Source: Ovis canadensis (lineage: Eukaryota; Chordata; Mammalia; Artiodactyla; Bovidae). From it: a stretch of 64,000 nucleotides of DNA. The notes below the pieces were generated by a model. That model did no database searches, was not told the DNA's origin, and worked only from the letters and a program-made list of their open reading frames with translations. The position numbers were made by a program, and so were the translations under genes. The DNA lies in contig NC_091255.1 in NCBI RefSeq assembly GCF_042477335.2, positions 10,270,501 to 10,334,500 on the forward strand, read 5' to 3'. This document shows, piece by piece, positions 1-10,237 of this stretch (within the stretch, counting starts at the first letter, position 1; the number at the start of each line of letters is the position of its first letter).

Positions 1-14
1 ACAGACTAGCTTGT

Positions 15-1369
15 GTGACAACCTCTCAACATAAACAGCACAGAGAGTTTGTAGTATTTTGAGAGTTTTAATTAGCATAGGGCTTTTCTCATTGTTGAGT
101 CAATGATTGCTGCCAGGCCTCCATATCCTTAGGCACCTGGGAATATATTAATCAATGTATTTGGAAATATAGAAAAGGTAATATAGTAGTTTTTGATGTT
201 AGCAATACTAGACTTTTTGAGTTAATGAATTTTCTCTTTTGTTATAGATCACTGTAGTTTGTTATAAATCACTGTGTACTTGCTATGCAAAAACGTAACT
301 TTATCACTATCTTAAGACTAAACAGATCTTAAGGGGATCATTGGTAAAGGGTTTTCATTTGTTGGGCTGATGTTTGCTGCTAAATCTCCATATTCCTTGC
401 CCTTAAAATGAATATAACTAGCATATAGGAAAAATAATATTAACCTTTAAGATTAATCATGTTAAACCTTAGGCTAAGTAAGTTCCTTTCTTGATTATAA
501 CCCACTATACCCTCACCCTATAGGAATGCAACTTTATTTGCTACCTTCAGAGGGTGGTGCCTGGTTTAAGAAAAAACACCCTTGGAAAAAAAAATTTTTG
601 GTTATCAGAAAGAAAGGATCATAAAATATCAGCGGGCCTCATGGCCAGAAGATGATGTAAAACCCATAAGACCTTTGTGTAATTTTATATGAAGCACCTG
701 ATTGTGACAAGGGTCAGGTCTGCTGACCCCCGCGTGACTCTGTATTCATCCTTATGTATAACAAAAGGTATATAAACAAACCTAAAAAATAAAGAAATCA
801 GATCAGTTTCTGGAAAGACTGATTCCCCCACGTCGCTTCTTTTTTGCTCTCAGTTTTTCTGGCCGAATTCCCACCTGGAGCGTGGGTGCCTGCCATGTAT
901 ACTTACTTTCTCCGGTTTTTAAGTTCCATACGAGAAGGAGCCCAAGGAGGGGCACCTTCTGATACTCAAGTGGCACCGGTGGCCCAACGTAGATGGTGCA
1001 AATTCCTTGTCTTGGAATTTTATTGGTATCCCATGTAAAACAAGTTATTCAGCCTCTTTTTATCTCCTACTATTTTCTGGCCAATTTCCCATCTGGTACG
1101 TGGGTATTCACTAAGCCTACTATTTTGTCTGGGCTTCTAAGATCAGACCAGGAGGCCTTAGTGCCTCCTCTCCTTCGGGAGAATGGAAGGACGCCTCTGG
1201 CCTACGTAGGTGGTGATTGGTAGTCCATGTAAACCAAGTTATTCAGCCTCTTTTCCTCTGCTAATTTTCTAATCCCTCTCTATCTGTAATTAAATAAGTA
1301 TTTTCCTAGGACACTGATTTTGTCCCCACCTTAGAATTACCCTGGATCCACCAGGGCTGGACACCAGCA
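15..1369 (+). mobile_element. ERV LTR (probably class II, ruminant)
   Basis: Non-coding sequence with the layout of a retroviral LTR. It starts near a TGTG, has a TATA-like motif at 767-776 and an AATAAA at 788-793 just downstream. It ends with a stretch that reads as a ruminant LTR 3' end (TGGATCCACCAGGGCTGGA near 1341-1360). No retroviral coding sequence follows, so it is probably a solo LTR. The R/U5 part is lengthened by an internal duplication of about 200 bp. Assignment to class II (ERVK-like) is from memory of ruminant LTR ends, not from a search. Confidence 0.55.
856..1254 (+). repeat. Diverged ~200-bp tandem duplication inside the LTR
   Basis: Two successive segments share landmarks in the same order. 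TTCTGGCC followed by a (C/T)CCCA(C/T)CTGG block occurs near 856 and 1074. CATGTAAAAC/CATGTAAACC followed by AAGTTATTCAGCCTC occurs near 1032 and 1226. The offsets are 218 and 194 bases, so the copies have drifted by indels. The short open frames at 844-1038 and 993-1223 lie in it and are not genes. Confidence 0.6.
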
Positions 1370-1384
1370 GCAAACTATGTCTAA

Positions 1385-2165
1385 TAGAAGGTTAATGTAA
1401 AAATATACAATGAACTCATACAAATCAACATCAAAAACACTAAAAGTCAGACTATAAGTGGGCAATGGCCGCAACAGACATTTTTTTTTTTTTCAAAGAA
1501 GATGCAAAATATCCAGTAGGCAAATAAATACTAAGGATCACTAATGATCAGGGAAATGTAAATCAAAATCATAAATAAATATCACCTAGTACCTCTCAGA
1601 ACAGCTATCTTCCAAAAGACATCAAATAATAAGTGCTGGCAAGAATATGGAGACAAGAGAATGTTCGTACATTGTTAGCTAGAATTTACAGCCACTATGA
1701 AAAACACCATGGCAGTTACTAAAAAATTAAAAATTTAAAGTATAGTTTACAAATAATGCAGCAATTCCATTATTGATATTTATCCAAAGAAGATGAAAAC
1801 TCTAATTAAAAAAGACATAAGCACATCAATGTTTATGCAGTATTATTTATAATAACCGAGGTATGGATATAACCTAAATGCCTACTGATAGATAATTGAA
1901 TAAAACAAATGTTATAGGGATGTATAGTAGAATATTATTGAGTCATAAAAGGGTGAAATTTTGCCAGTTCTGGCAATGCTGATGGACCTGGAGGGCATTA
2001 TGCGTACTGAAATAAGTCATGAGGAGAAAGACAAACACTGCATGCTTTCACCTGTATGTGAAATCCAAAACTAAAATAAACCAAGCGAACAAATGAAACA
2101 GATACGAAGCGAAAACGGTTACATGAGTGAAGAGGGAAAGTGCAGAAGCAAAATGGTTGAAAGAG
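1385..2165 (+). mobile_element. Old L1, end of ORF2 and 3' UTR (part 1)
   Basis: The sequence follows the 3' end of mammalian L1 ORF2 and 3' UTR in sense orientation, with many stops. Recognisable stretches include the GGAAATGTAAATCAAAA and AAATGCCTACTGATAGATAA regions. The copy is heavily diverged, so it is an ancient mammalian L1 rather than a young ruminant one. It is cut at about 2165 by an antisense BovB and resumes at about 4093. Confidence 0.65.
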
Positions 2166-2167
2166 AT

Positions 2168-2361
2168 TCAGCTCAGTTCAGTCGCTCAGTCGTGTCCAAC
2201 TCTTTGCAACCCCATGAATCACAGCATGCCAGGCCTCCTTGTCCATCACCAACTCCCGAAATTCACTCAGAATCACGTCCATCGAGTCAGTGATGCCATC
2301 CAGCCATCTCATCCTCGGTCATCCCCTTTTCCTCCTGCCCCCAATCCCTCCCAGCATCAGT
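2168..2361 (-). mobile_element. BovB 3' end (part a)
   Basis: Antisense BovB (RTE-type LINE). The 3' tail (TCAGTTCAGTCGCTCAGTCG on the + strand) starts at about 2170, followed by the 3' UTR and the end of the polymerase ORF. A young L1 interrupts it at about 2361 inside the AGCATCAG-TCTTTTCC stretch. The rest of the element is at 3014-4092. Confidence 0.9.
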
Positions 2362-3013
2362 CTTTTTTTTTTTTAATTTTATTTTTTATTTATTTATTTT
2401 TTTAATTTTAAAATCTTTAATTCTTACATGCGTTCCGAAACATGACCCCCCCCTCCCACCTCCCTCCCCACAACATCTCTCTGGGTCATCCCCATGCACC
2501 AGCCCCAAGCATGCTGCACCCTACGTCGGACATGGACTGGCGATTCAGTTCTTACATGATAGTATACATGTTAGAATTCCCATTCTCCCAAATCATCCCA
2601 CCCTCTCCCTCTCCCTCTGAGTCCAAAAGTTCGTTATACACATCTGTGTCTTTATTCCTGTCTTGCATACAGGGTCGTCATTGCCATCTTCCTAAATTCC
2701 ATATATATGTGTTAGTATACTGTATTGGTGTTTTTCTTTCTGGCTTACTTCACTCTGTATAATCGGCTCCAGTTTCATCCATCTCATCAGAACTGATTCA
2801 AATGAATTCTTTTTAACGGCTGAGTAATACTCCATTGTGTATATGTACCACAGCTTTCTTATCCATTCATCTGCTGATGGACGTCTAGGTTGTTTCCATG
2901 TCCTGGCTATTATAAACAGTGCTGCGATGAACATTGGGGTACATGTGTCTCTTTCAATTCTGGTTTCCTCGGTGTGTATGCCCAGCAGTGGGATTGCTGG
3001 GTCATAAGGTAGC
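2362..3013 (-). mobile_element. Young ruminant L1, 5'-truncated, inserted in BovB
   Basis: Antisense L1 of about 650 bp. The poly-A tail (poly-T on the + strand) is at 2362-2410, then the 3' UTR, then the C-terminal end of ORF2. Minus-strand translation across 2692-3010 gives the ORF2 end ([20 protein letters not shown]). It closely matches the L1 ends at 35483 and 45689, so it belongs to a recent subfamily. The two BovB halves resume on each side. A possible imperfect target duplication (AGCATCAGTCTTTT / AGCATAATTCTTTT) flanks it. Confidence 0.9.
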
Positions 3014-4092
3014 ATAATTCTTTTCCAATGAGTCAACTCGTCCCATGAGGTGGCCAAAGAACTGGAGTTTCAGCTTCAGCATCATTCCCTCCAAAGAAAT
3101 CCCAGGGCTGATCTCCTTCAGAATGGACTAGTTGGATCTCCTTGCAGTCCAACGGACACTCAAGAGTCTTCTCCAACACCACAGTTCAAAAGCATCAATT
3201 CTTCGACACTCAGCCTTCTTCACAGTCCAACTCTCACATCCATATATGACCGCTGGAAAAACCATAGCCTTGACTAGATGGAACTTTGTTGGCAAAGTAA
3301 TGTCTCTGCTTTTCAATATGCTATCTAGGTTGGTCATAACTTTTCTTCTAAAGAGTAATTGTCTTTTAATTTCATGGCTGCAATCACCATCTACAGTGAT
3401 TCTGAAGCCCAAAAAATTTAAGTCTGACACTGTTTCCACTGTTTCCCCATCCATTTCCCATGAAGTGATGGGACCAGATTCCATGATCTTCGTTTTCTGA
3501 ATGTTGAGCTTGAAGCAAACTTTTTCACTCTCCTCTTTCACTTTCATCAAGAGGCTTTTCAGTTCCTCTTCACTTTCTGCCATAAGGGTGGTGTCGTCTG
3601 CATATCTGAGGTTATTGATATTTCTCCCGGCAATCTTGATTCCAGCTTGTGTTTCTTCCAGTCCAAGGTTTCTCATTATGTACTCTGAATAGAATTTAAA
3701 TAAGCAGGGTGACAATATACAGCCTTGACGTACTCCTTTTCCTATTTGGAATCAGTCTGTCGTTCCATGTCCAGTACGAACTGTTGCTTCCTGATCTGCA
3801 TATATATTTCTCAAGAGGCAGGTCAGGTGGTCTGATATTCCCATCTCTTTCAGAATTTTCCACAGTTTATTGTGATCCACACAGTCAAAGGCTTTGGCAT
3901 AGTCAATAAAGCAGAAATATGTTTTTTTCTGGAACTCTCTTGCCTTTTTGATGATCCAGCAGATGTTGGCAGTTTGATCTCTGTTTCCTCTGCCTTTTCT
4001 AAAACCAGCTTGAACATCTGGAAGTTCATGGTTCACGTGTTGCTGAAGCCTGGCTTGGAGAATTTTGAGCATTACTCTAGTAGCATGTGAGA
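3014..4092 (-). mobile_element. BovB polymerase region (part b)
   Basis: Continuation of the BovB started at 2168. Minus-strand frames 3128-3715 (195 aa) and 3752-4072 (106 aa) carry the reverse transcriptase: motif A region FIDYAKAFDCVDH, the YADDTTLMAESEEELKSL catalytic region, and the C-terminal [21 protein letters not shown] frame change near 3715-3750 breaks the ORF. The element is 5'-truncated in the N-terminal part of the RT. Target sequence resumes at about 4093. Confidence 0.9.
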
Positions 4093-4268
4093 TGATAAGA
4101 AGTACAATTATACTAGGTGTAAAATTAATAAGTTACAAAGAGCTAATGCATGCACAAGGAATACAGCCAATAGTTCTTGTTTGTATGGAGTATAATATGT
4201 AAAAATGTTTACTTACTACATTGTACAACTAAAACTAATTTAATATTGTAAGTCAACTATATTTTAAT
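4093..4268 (+). mobile_element. Old L1 3' UTR end (part 2)
   Basis: Continuation of the L1 of 1385-2165 after the BovB insertion. It reads like an ancient L1 3' terminus, with TTGTACAACTAAAACTAAT, then AATATTGTAAGTCAACTAT, ending in an AT-rich tail near 4268. Confidence 0.55.
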
Positions 4269-4269
4269 T

Positions 4270-4808
4270 AAATTAAACTGAAAATAACAATATGCTACTA
4301 AACAAGAAATTGGTAACTGAGGTGAAAGAGAAAATAAAGAAATTCTTGAAATAAAATGAGAGACCTATACCAGAATCAAATATATATGGCACACAGCAAA
4401 AGATATTCCAAAATGGAAATTTATATAAATAGAAACCTACATTGAAAAGAAAAACTTCATATAAATGATCTAGCTTTCCACCAGGAGGAACCACAAAAAG
4501 AACAATAAAGAAAACCCAAATTTAATAGAATGATAGAAATAATAAGGATCAGCACAGAAAAAATGAAAGAGACTTAAAAACAATATTTTAAAAAAATCAA
4601 TGAATCTAAGTGATCGTCTTAGAAATATAAACAAACCTGATGAATCATTTATAAAAAAAAAAGAAAAGAGCACAAATAAATAAATCAGAAATGAAAGCGA
4701 GGTTACAACTGACATTACAGAAACACAAAGGATCAAAAAAGATTACTACCAAAAATTATATTCCAAAAAATTGAATAACCTAGAAGAAATGGATAATTAC
4801 CCAGAAAC
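4270..4808 (+). mobile_element. Old L1, middle of ORF2
   Basis: A-rich sense sequence resembling the L1 ORF2 segment between endonuclease and reverse transcriptase. Recognisable stretches are ACATTACAGAAACACAAAGG and AATAACCTAGAAGAAATGG. Many stops; no usable ORF. It is separate from the preceding L1 because it represents an upstream part of the element. The minus-strand frames at 4273-4494 and 4470-4736 are shadows. Confidence 0.6.
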
Positions 4809-4811
4809 ATA

Positions 4812-5186
4812 TTTTTTGGGGGCTTTTATTTTTTTATTTTCTTAATTTACTTGACAATACTGTATTGGTTTTGCCATGCATTGACATGAATCCGCCATGG
4901 ATGTACATGAGTTCCCAATCCTGAACCCCCCTCCCACCTCCCTCCCTATATCATCTCTCTGGGTCATCCCAGTGCACCAGCCCGAAGCATCCTGTATCCA
5001 GCATTGAGCCTAGACTGGCAATTTGTTTCTTATATGATATTATACATGTTTCAATGTCATTCTCTCAAACCATCCTGACTTCTCTCTCTCCCACAGAGTC
5101 CAAAAGACTGTTCTATACATCTGTGTCTCTTTTGCTGTCTCGCATATAGAGTCATTGTTACTATCTGCCTAAATTCCATATATATA
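4812..5186 (-). mobile_element. Ruminant L1 3' UTR fragment
   Basis: Antisense ruminant L1 3' end. It has poly-T/AT-rich sequence at 4812-4850, then the TTTTGCCATGCATTGACATG and GAACCCCCCTCCCACCTCC blocks typical of this 3' UTR, as also seen near 24420-24500 and 52550-52640. It runs directly into BovB sequence at about 5190. Confidence 0.75.
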
Positions 5187-5189
5187 TCT

Positions 5190-5452
5190 TATATCTCCTT
5201 GCTATTCTTTGGAACTCTGCATTCACACGGTTGTGTCTTTTCTTTTTCCTTCATCTTTCATTTCTCTTCTTTTCTCAGCTATTTCTAAGGCTTCCTCAGA
5301 CAACCATTTTGCCTTTTTGCATTTCTCTTTCTTGGGAGTGGTTTTCGTCACTGCCTCCTGTACAATGTTAGGAACCTCTGTCCATACTTCTTCAGTTACT
5401 CTATCAGAGCTAATCTCTTGAATTTCTTTATCACTTTTAATGTAAATCATTG
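5190..5452 (-). mobile_element. BovB fragment (endonuclease-RT linker)
   Basis: Minus-strand frame 5223-5462 (79 aa) reads as the linker between the BovB endonuclease and reverse transcriptase (AKWLSEEALEIAEKRREMK). It is a separate piece from the next BovB, whose 3' tail begins at about 5455. Confidence 0.7.
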
Positions 5453-5454
5453 TT

Positions 5455-8400
5455 GTTGTCAAGTTGCTCAGTCATGAATAACTGCTTGCAATCAGGGCTG
5501 CGGTATTTCAAGCTTCCTTGTACCCTTAGCCATCTCTTGAAGTTTGCTCAAACTCATGTCCATTGAGTTGTTGATGCCATTCAACAATCTCATCTTCTGT
5601 CATTGCTTTCTGCTCCTGCCTTCAATCTTTCCCAGCATCAAAGTCTTTCCAAACAATCAGTTCTTTGGATCAGGTGGCGGAAGTATTGGAGCTTCAGCTT
5701 CAGAATCAGAATAATTTAAAAATGAATATGCAGGATTGATTTCCCTTTAGATTGACTTGTTTGATCTCTTCACAGTCCAAGGGTCTATAATGTGTCTTCT
5801 CCAACACCACATTTCAAAAGCATCAATTCTGGCGTGCTCAGCCTTCTTGATGGTCCAACTTTCACATCAAAACATGACTACTAAAAAAACCCATAGCTTT
5901 GCCTATAATGACCTTTGTTGGTACAGTAATGTTTCTGCTTTTTAATATGCTGTCTAGGTTGGTCATAGCTTTTCTTCCAAGGAGCAAGTGTCTTTTAATT
6001 TCATAGCTGCATTAACCATAAGCAATGATTTGGAGCCCAAGAAAATAAAATCTGTCATTGTTTCCATTATTTCCCCATTTACATGGCCTGAAGTGATGGG
6101 ATTGGATGCCATGATCTTAGTTTTTTGAATGTTGAGTTTTAAGCCAGCTTTTTCACTCTCCTCTTTCACTTTTATCAAGAGAATCTTTAGTTACTCCTCA
6201 CTTTCTGCCATAAGAGTGGTGTCATCTGCATATCTGTGGTTATTGATATTTCTCCTGGCAATCTTAATTTCAGCTTGTGCTTTATCCAATCCAGCATTTC
6301 ACAACATGTACTCTGCATAGAATTAAATAAGCAGGGCAACAATATGCAGCCTTGATGCACTGCTTTCCCAATTTGGAAACAGTCCATTGTTCCATGTCCT
6401 GTTCTAACTGTTGCTTCTTGGCCTGTATACAGGTTTCTCAGGGGGCAGGTAAGGTGATCTGGTTTTTCCATCTCATTAAGAATTTTCCCCAGTTTGTTGT
6501 GATCCACACAGTCAAAATCATTAATGTAGTCAATGAAGCATAAATAGATTTTTTTTTTTCTGGATATCTCGTGCTTTTACTATGATCCAACGGATGTTGG
6601 CAATTTGTTGTTCTCTGGTTTCTCTGCCTTTTCTAAATCCAGTTTGAACATCTGGAAGTTCTTGGTTCATGAACTGTTAAAGCCTAGCTTGGAGAATTTT
6701 GAGCATTACTTTGCTAGAATTTAAAATGAGTGCAAATGTGTGATAGTTTAAACATTGATTATCATTGCTTTTCTTTGGGATTGTAATGAAAACTGATTTT
6801 TTTATAGTCCTGTGGCCACTGCTGAGTTTTCCAAATTTGCTTGCATATTGTGTATAACACTTTAAGAACATCAATTTTAGGATTTGAAACATCTCAGCTG
6901 GAATTCCAGCACCTCCTCTAGCTTTGTTCGTAGTGATGCTTCCTACAGCCCACCTGACTGCACTCTATGATGTTGGCTCTAGGTGAGTGATCACACTATC
7001 ATAGTTACCCTAGGTCATTAAGATCTTTTTTTTTTTTTTTGTACAATTCTTCTGTATATTCTTTATCTTTGCCACCTCCTCTTAATATCTTCTGATTCTT
7101 TCAGATCCATTCCTTTTCTGTCCTTTATTGTGCCCGTCTTTGCATGAAATATTCCCTTGATGTGTGTAATTTTCTTGAAGCTATCTCTAGTCTTTCCCAT
7201 TCTATTATTTTCCTCTATTTCTTTGCATTGTTTACTTATGAAGGCTTCCTTTTCTCTCCTTGATATTCTTTAGAACTCTGCATTCAAATAGGTATCTTTC
7301 ATTTTCTTCTCTGGTTTTTGCTTTGCTTGTTTTCTCAGCTATATATAGTGCCTCCTCTGACACCCATTTTGCCTTTTTGCATTCCTTTTTCTTGGAGATG
7401 GTTCTCATCACTGCTTCCTGTACAGTGTTTTGAACTTCTGTCCATAGATCTTCAGAAACTTTGTCTATCAGAATTAATCCCTTGAATCTGTTCGTCACTC
7501 CCAGTGTGTAATTGTAAGGGATTTGATTTAGGTCATACCCAAATGACCTAGTTGTTTTCTCTTTCTTCATGAAGTCTGAATTTCTCAGTAGAAGTACATG
7601 ATCTGAGCCACAGCCAGCTGCCATTCTTGTTTTTCCTGAGTGTGTAGAGCTTCTCCATCTTTATCTGCAAAGAATATAATCAATCATCTGATTTCCCTAT
7701 TGACCATCTGGTGATATCCATGTATAGTCTTCTCTTGTGTTGTTGGAAGAGGGTGTTTGCTATGATGAGTGGAGTCTCTTGAGAAAACTCTGTTAACCTT
7801 TGTCCTGCTTCATTTTGTACTCCGAGGCCAAACTTGCCTGTTACTCCAGGTATCTTTTGACTTCATAATTTTGCATTCCAGTCCCCTATGATGAAAATCA
7901 AATATTATTATTATATTATTTTCGTGTTAGTTCTAGAAGTCCTTGTAGGACTTCACAGTGCCATTTAGCTTAAGCTTCTTTGGCATTCAGGGTTGGGGCA
8001 AAGACTTAGATTGCTGCTATATTGAGTGGTTTGCCTTGGAAATGAACTGAAATTATTCTGTCATGTTTTAGATTACACCCAAATACTGCATTTTGGACTC
8101 TTGTTGACTGTGAGGGCTACTCCATTTCTTCCTGGTGGCTCTTGCCCACAGTAGTAGATATAATGGTCATCTGAATTAAATTCACCCATTCTGGTGAATT
8201 TGTGTTCACTCTTGCCATCTCCTGTGTGACCTCTTCCAATTTACCTTGATTTATGGACCTTACATTCCAGATTCCTATGAAATATTGTTCTTTACAGCAT
8301 TAGACTTTACTTTTGCCACCAGACACATGCACAAATGGGCATTGTTTTCACTTTGGCTCAGACTCTTCATTCCTCTGAAGTTATTTCTCTGCTCTTCTCC

Positions 8401-8585
8401 AGTAGCATATTGGACACCTATGGACCTGGGGAGTTCATCTGTCAGAGTCACGTCTTTTTTTCCTTTTCATACTGTTTAGGGGGTTCTCAAGGCAAGAATG
8501 CTGAAGTGGTTTTGACATTCCTTTCTCTAGTGGACCACATTTTGTCAGAACTCTCACCCATGACCTGGTCTTCTTGGATAAACTA
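5455..8585 (-). mobile_element. Near full-length diverged BovB
   Basis: Antisense BovB covering 3' tail, RT, linker, endonuclease and 5' UTR in order. Minus-strand fragments include 5963-6178 and 6187-6507 (RT, with CLLPCLFN and DHNKLGKIL), 6677-6892 (N-terminal RT), and 7232-7624 (endonuclease end CGSDHVLLLRNSDF plus linker). The 5' UTR is at about 8230-8585 (AGTGGACCACATTTTGTCAG region). Frameshifts, stops and substitutions are frequent, so it is an older copy than those at 30598 or 44915. Confidence 0.85.
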
Positions 8586-8589
8586 TGGT

Positions 8590-8691
8590 GGATTAGAAAT
8601 ATGTGCACTCATCTTTTCTTGTGAGAATACCAAAATTGGACCTAGCTGCTGAATAACCATTGACAGGAGAATGTTGGGTCATACCAAATGA

Positions 8692-8761
<70 letters not shown>

Positions 8762-9400
8762 TATATATTCTCTGTGTCCAAGGAAAAATTAAAAGCCCCA
8801 ACAAGACAGTAGGAGGGGCACAATTTTATTTTAAAACAAAATCTCAGACCCTCTAGAGATGCTATAAGGGTGCAAATAAAACCTTGTGCATACCAGGACT
8901 GAGGAAAAGAAGCAGTGACCCCCCGCCCCCCGCCACTTCCCCCAAGAGACTGAGCCAGACATGATTTTGAGTAGTGTCTCCTGTGGAGGCATGGGTCAGG
9001 AGTGGCCTGCCACAGGAACAGAAGCTCTGGTTGCAGCAGACATGGAAGGCATGGATATAGCAAATGTCCTCTTAGAAGAGGTTGCCATTAGCTTTAGTAT
9101 AGAGCTGCCAAACAAATGACCCACAAACTGGAGAACAATTATACCAAAGAAGTTCTCGCACTGCTGAAAAGTTCTAGGCCCCACAACAGATTTCCCCACA
9201 TGAGTATCCAGCAAAAGGACTGACAATTCCCAGGGAATTTGACTTTGGCTAGAGAACTTCCATGGGATTGGGGAAACAGACTCTTTGAGAGCACAACAAA
9301 ACGTTGCATGCACCAGGACCCAGGAGAAAGGAGCAGTGACTCCACAAGAGACTGAACCAGACTTGCCTATGAGTGTCCATACCTGGAAAAGTGCTAAATT
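8590..9400 (+). repeat. Leader-like repeat module in two imperfect copies
   Basis: Non-coding sequence with an internal repeat. A block (AAACCTTGTGCATACCAGGA, then GCAGTGACCC, then AAGAGACTGAGCCAGAC) at about 8865-8970 recurs at about 9285-9385 (GCATGCACCAGGACCCAGGA, GCAGTGACTCC, AAGAGACTGAACCAGAC), some 415-420 bp apart. Related blocks lie antisense at 28280-28480 (next to a BovB 5' end) and 34388-34608 (next to an L1 ORF2 start). It could be a LINE 5' UTR or promoter monomer, or part of a ruminant ERV; I cannot decide. A (TA)n tract interrupts it. Confidence 0.45.
8693..8769. repeat. (TA)n microsatellite
   Basis: About 75 bases of alternating T and A with one phase slip near 8754. It sits inside the leader-like module. 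The tyrosine/isoleucine run in the minus-strand frame 8593-9063 is its translation, not a protein. Confidence 0.97.
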
Positions 9401-9404
9401 CTGT

Positions 9405-9630
9405 AGATTGACATATCTGGCTTTCTTTAATCAACAGTAATCTTTGGATGTTTCTGACTACTTGCCTTTTCTTTTGTTTGTTTGCAAAAATTCTATATAT
9501 CCTGGGCCCCCCTTGCCTCTTTGGATTAGCTCTCTCATGGTTACTTGAAATGCTGTCCTCTAGGTTTGAAGTCCTAAAAATTCCCACCAAACAAAACATA
9601 GCTCTCAACTTTTCTGTTGTTTTTTTTTTT
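9405..9630 (+). mobile_element. LTR-like 3' fragment
   Basis: The stretch with ATATATCCTGGGCCCCCCTT, then TTGAAGTCC, then CCCACCAAACAAAACATAGC resembles the polyadenylation and U5 part of an ERV LTR, with an AATAAA-like signal decayed to AACAAAAC. It ends in a T-rich run at 9619-9650. No coding sequence is attached. This is resemblance only. Confidence 0.35.
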
Positions 9631-9644
9631 TCATTTTTTTTATT

Positions 9645-10179
9645 GTTTTAGTTGACAACTGTTACACAAGCATACAATATTTTTGCGATCTATAGCAAGT
9701 CTGGTCAGCATTTTCCCTTGTATACTCAGCTCTCTGCATTATTTTTTAGTATTTGATGCTAATCTAAGAGTTGCTATTCAAGGTGATCATAATTATCAAG
9801 GTGAAAATTAACTATGCTTTCCTCTTTGCTTGCTGTGGTGACCTAAACCAAGATTTTGTTCAAGTGTATTGTCATATCATGCATTCTCCTGGAGAAGATG
9901 TGGGTAATTTATTATCCTTTTGTCTGTAACTTTTTTCTTTCCACCTATGGCATCTGAATAGCAAAGGGACATATGTCACATGGGAGAAGCTTCAGTCATT
10001 CAAAGCAGGAACAAGCTATGCCCTTCAAGAATGCCAACGAATACAGTATTGATAGCTAAAGACATTATGCTGTATAGATTTCCAAAATTTTATTTACCTT
10101 ACATCCACTAACAATACAGTGTGATATACTTAGTTTTGCAAAGATGGTAGATCTTAGGGCAGGAGTAATCTTTGGAAGC

Positions 10180-10181
<2 letters not shown>
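9645..10181. other. No recognised feature
   Basis: Unremarkable AT-rich sequence between the LTR-like fragment and the (CA)n tract. I see no ORF with coding character, no clear repeat family and no RNA gene. Confidence 0.5.

Positions 10182-10182
<1 letters not shown>

Positions 10183-10220
<38 letters not shown>
10183..10220. repeat. (AC)n microsatellite
   Basis: About 19 uninterrupted AC units immediately upstream of the 5' end of a BovB element. Confidence 0.97.
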
Positions 10221-10224
<4 letters not shown>

Positions 10225-10237
10225 TTATATAAACGGT

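Noticed and set aside
8593-9063. 156-codon minus-strand frame with a Tyr-Ile repeat
   Set aside because: The Tyr-Ile run is a translated (TA)n microsatellite and the rest lies in a non-coding repeat module.
10183-10220. Short regular repeats as a possible CRISPR array
   Set aside because: It is a dinucleotide microsatellite in a mammalian genome, with no spacer structure.
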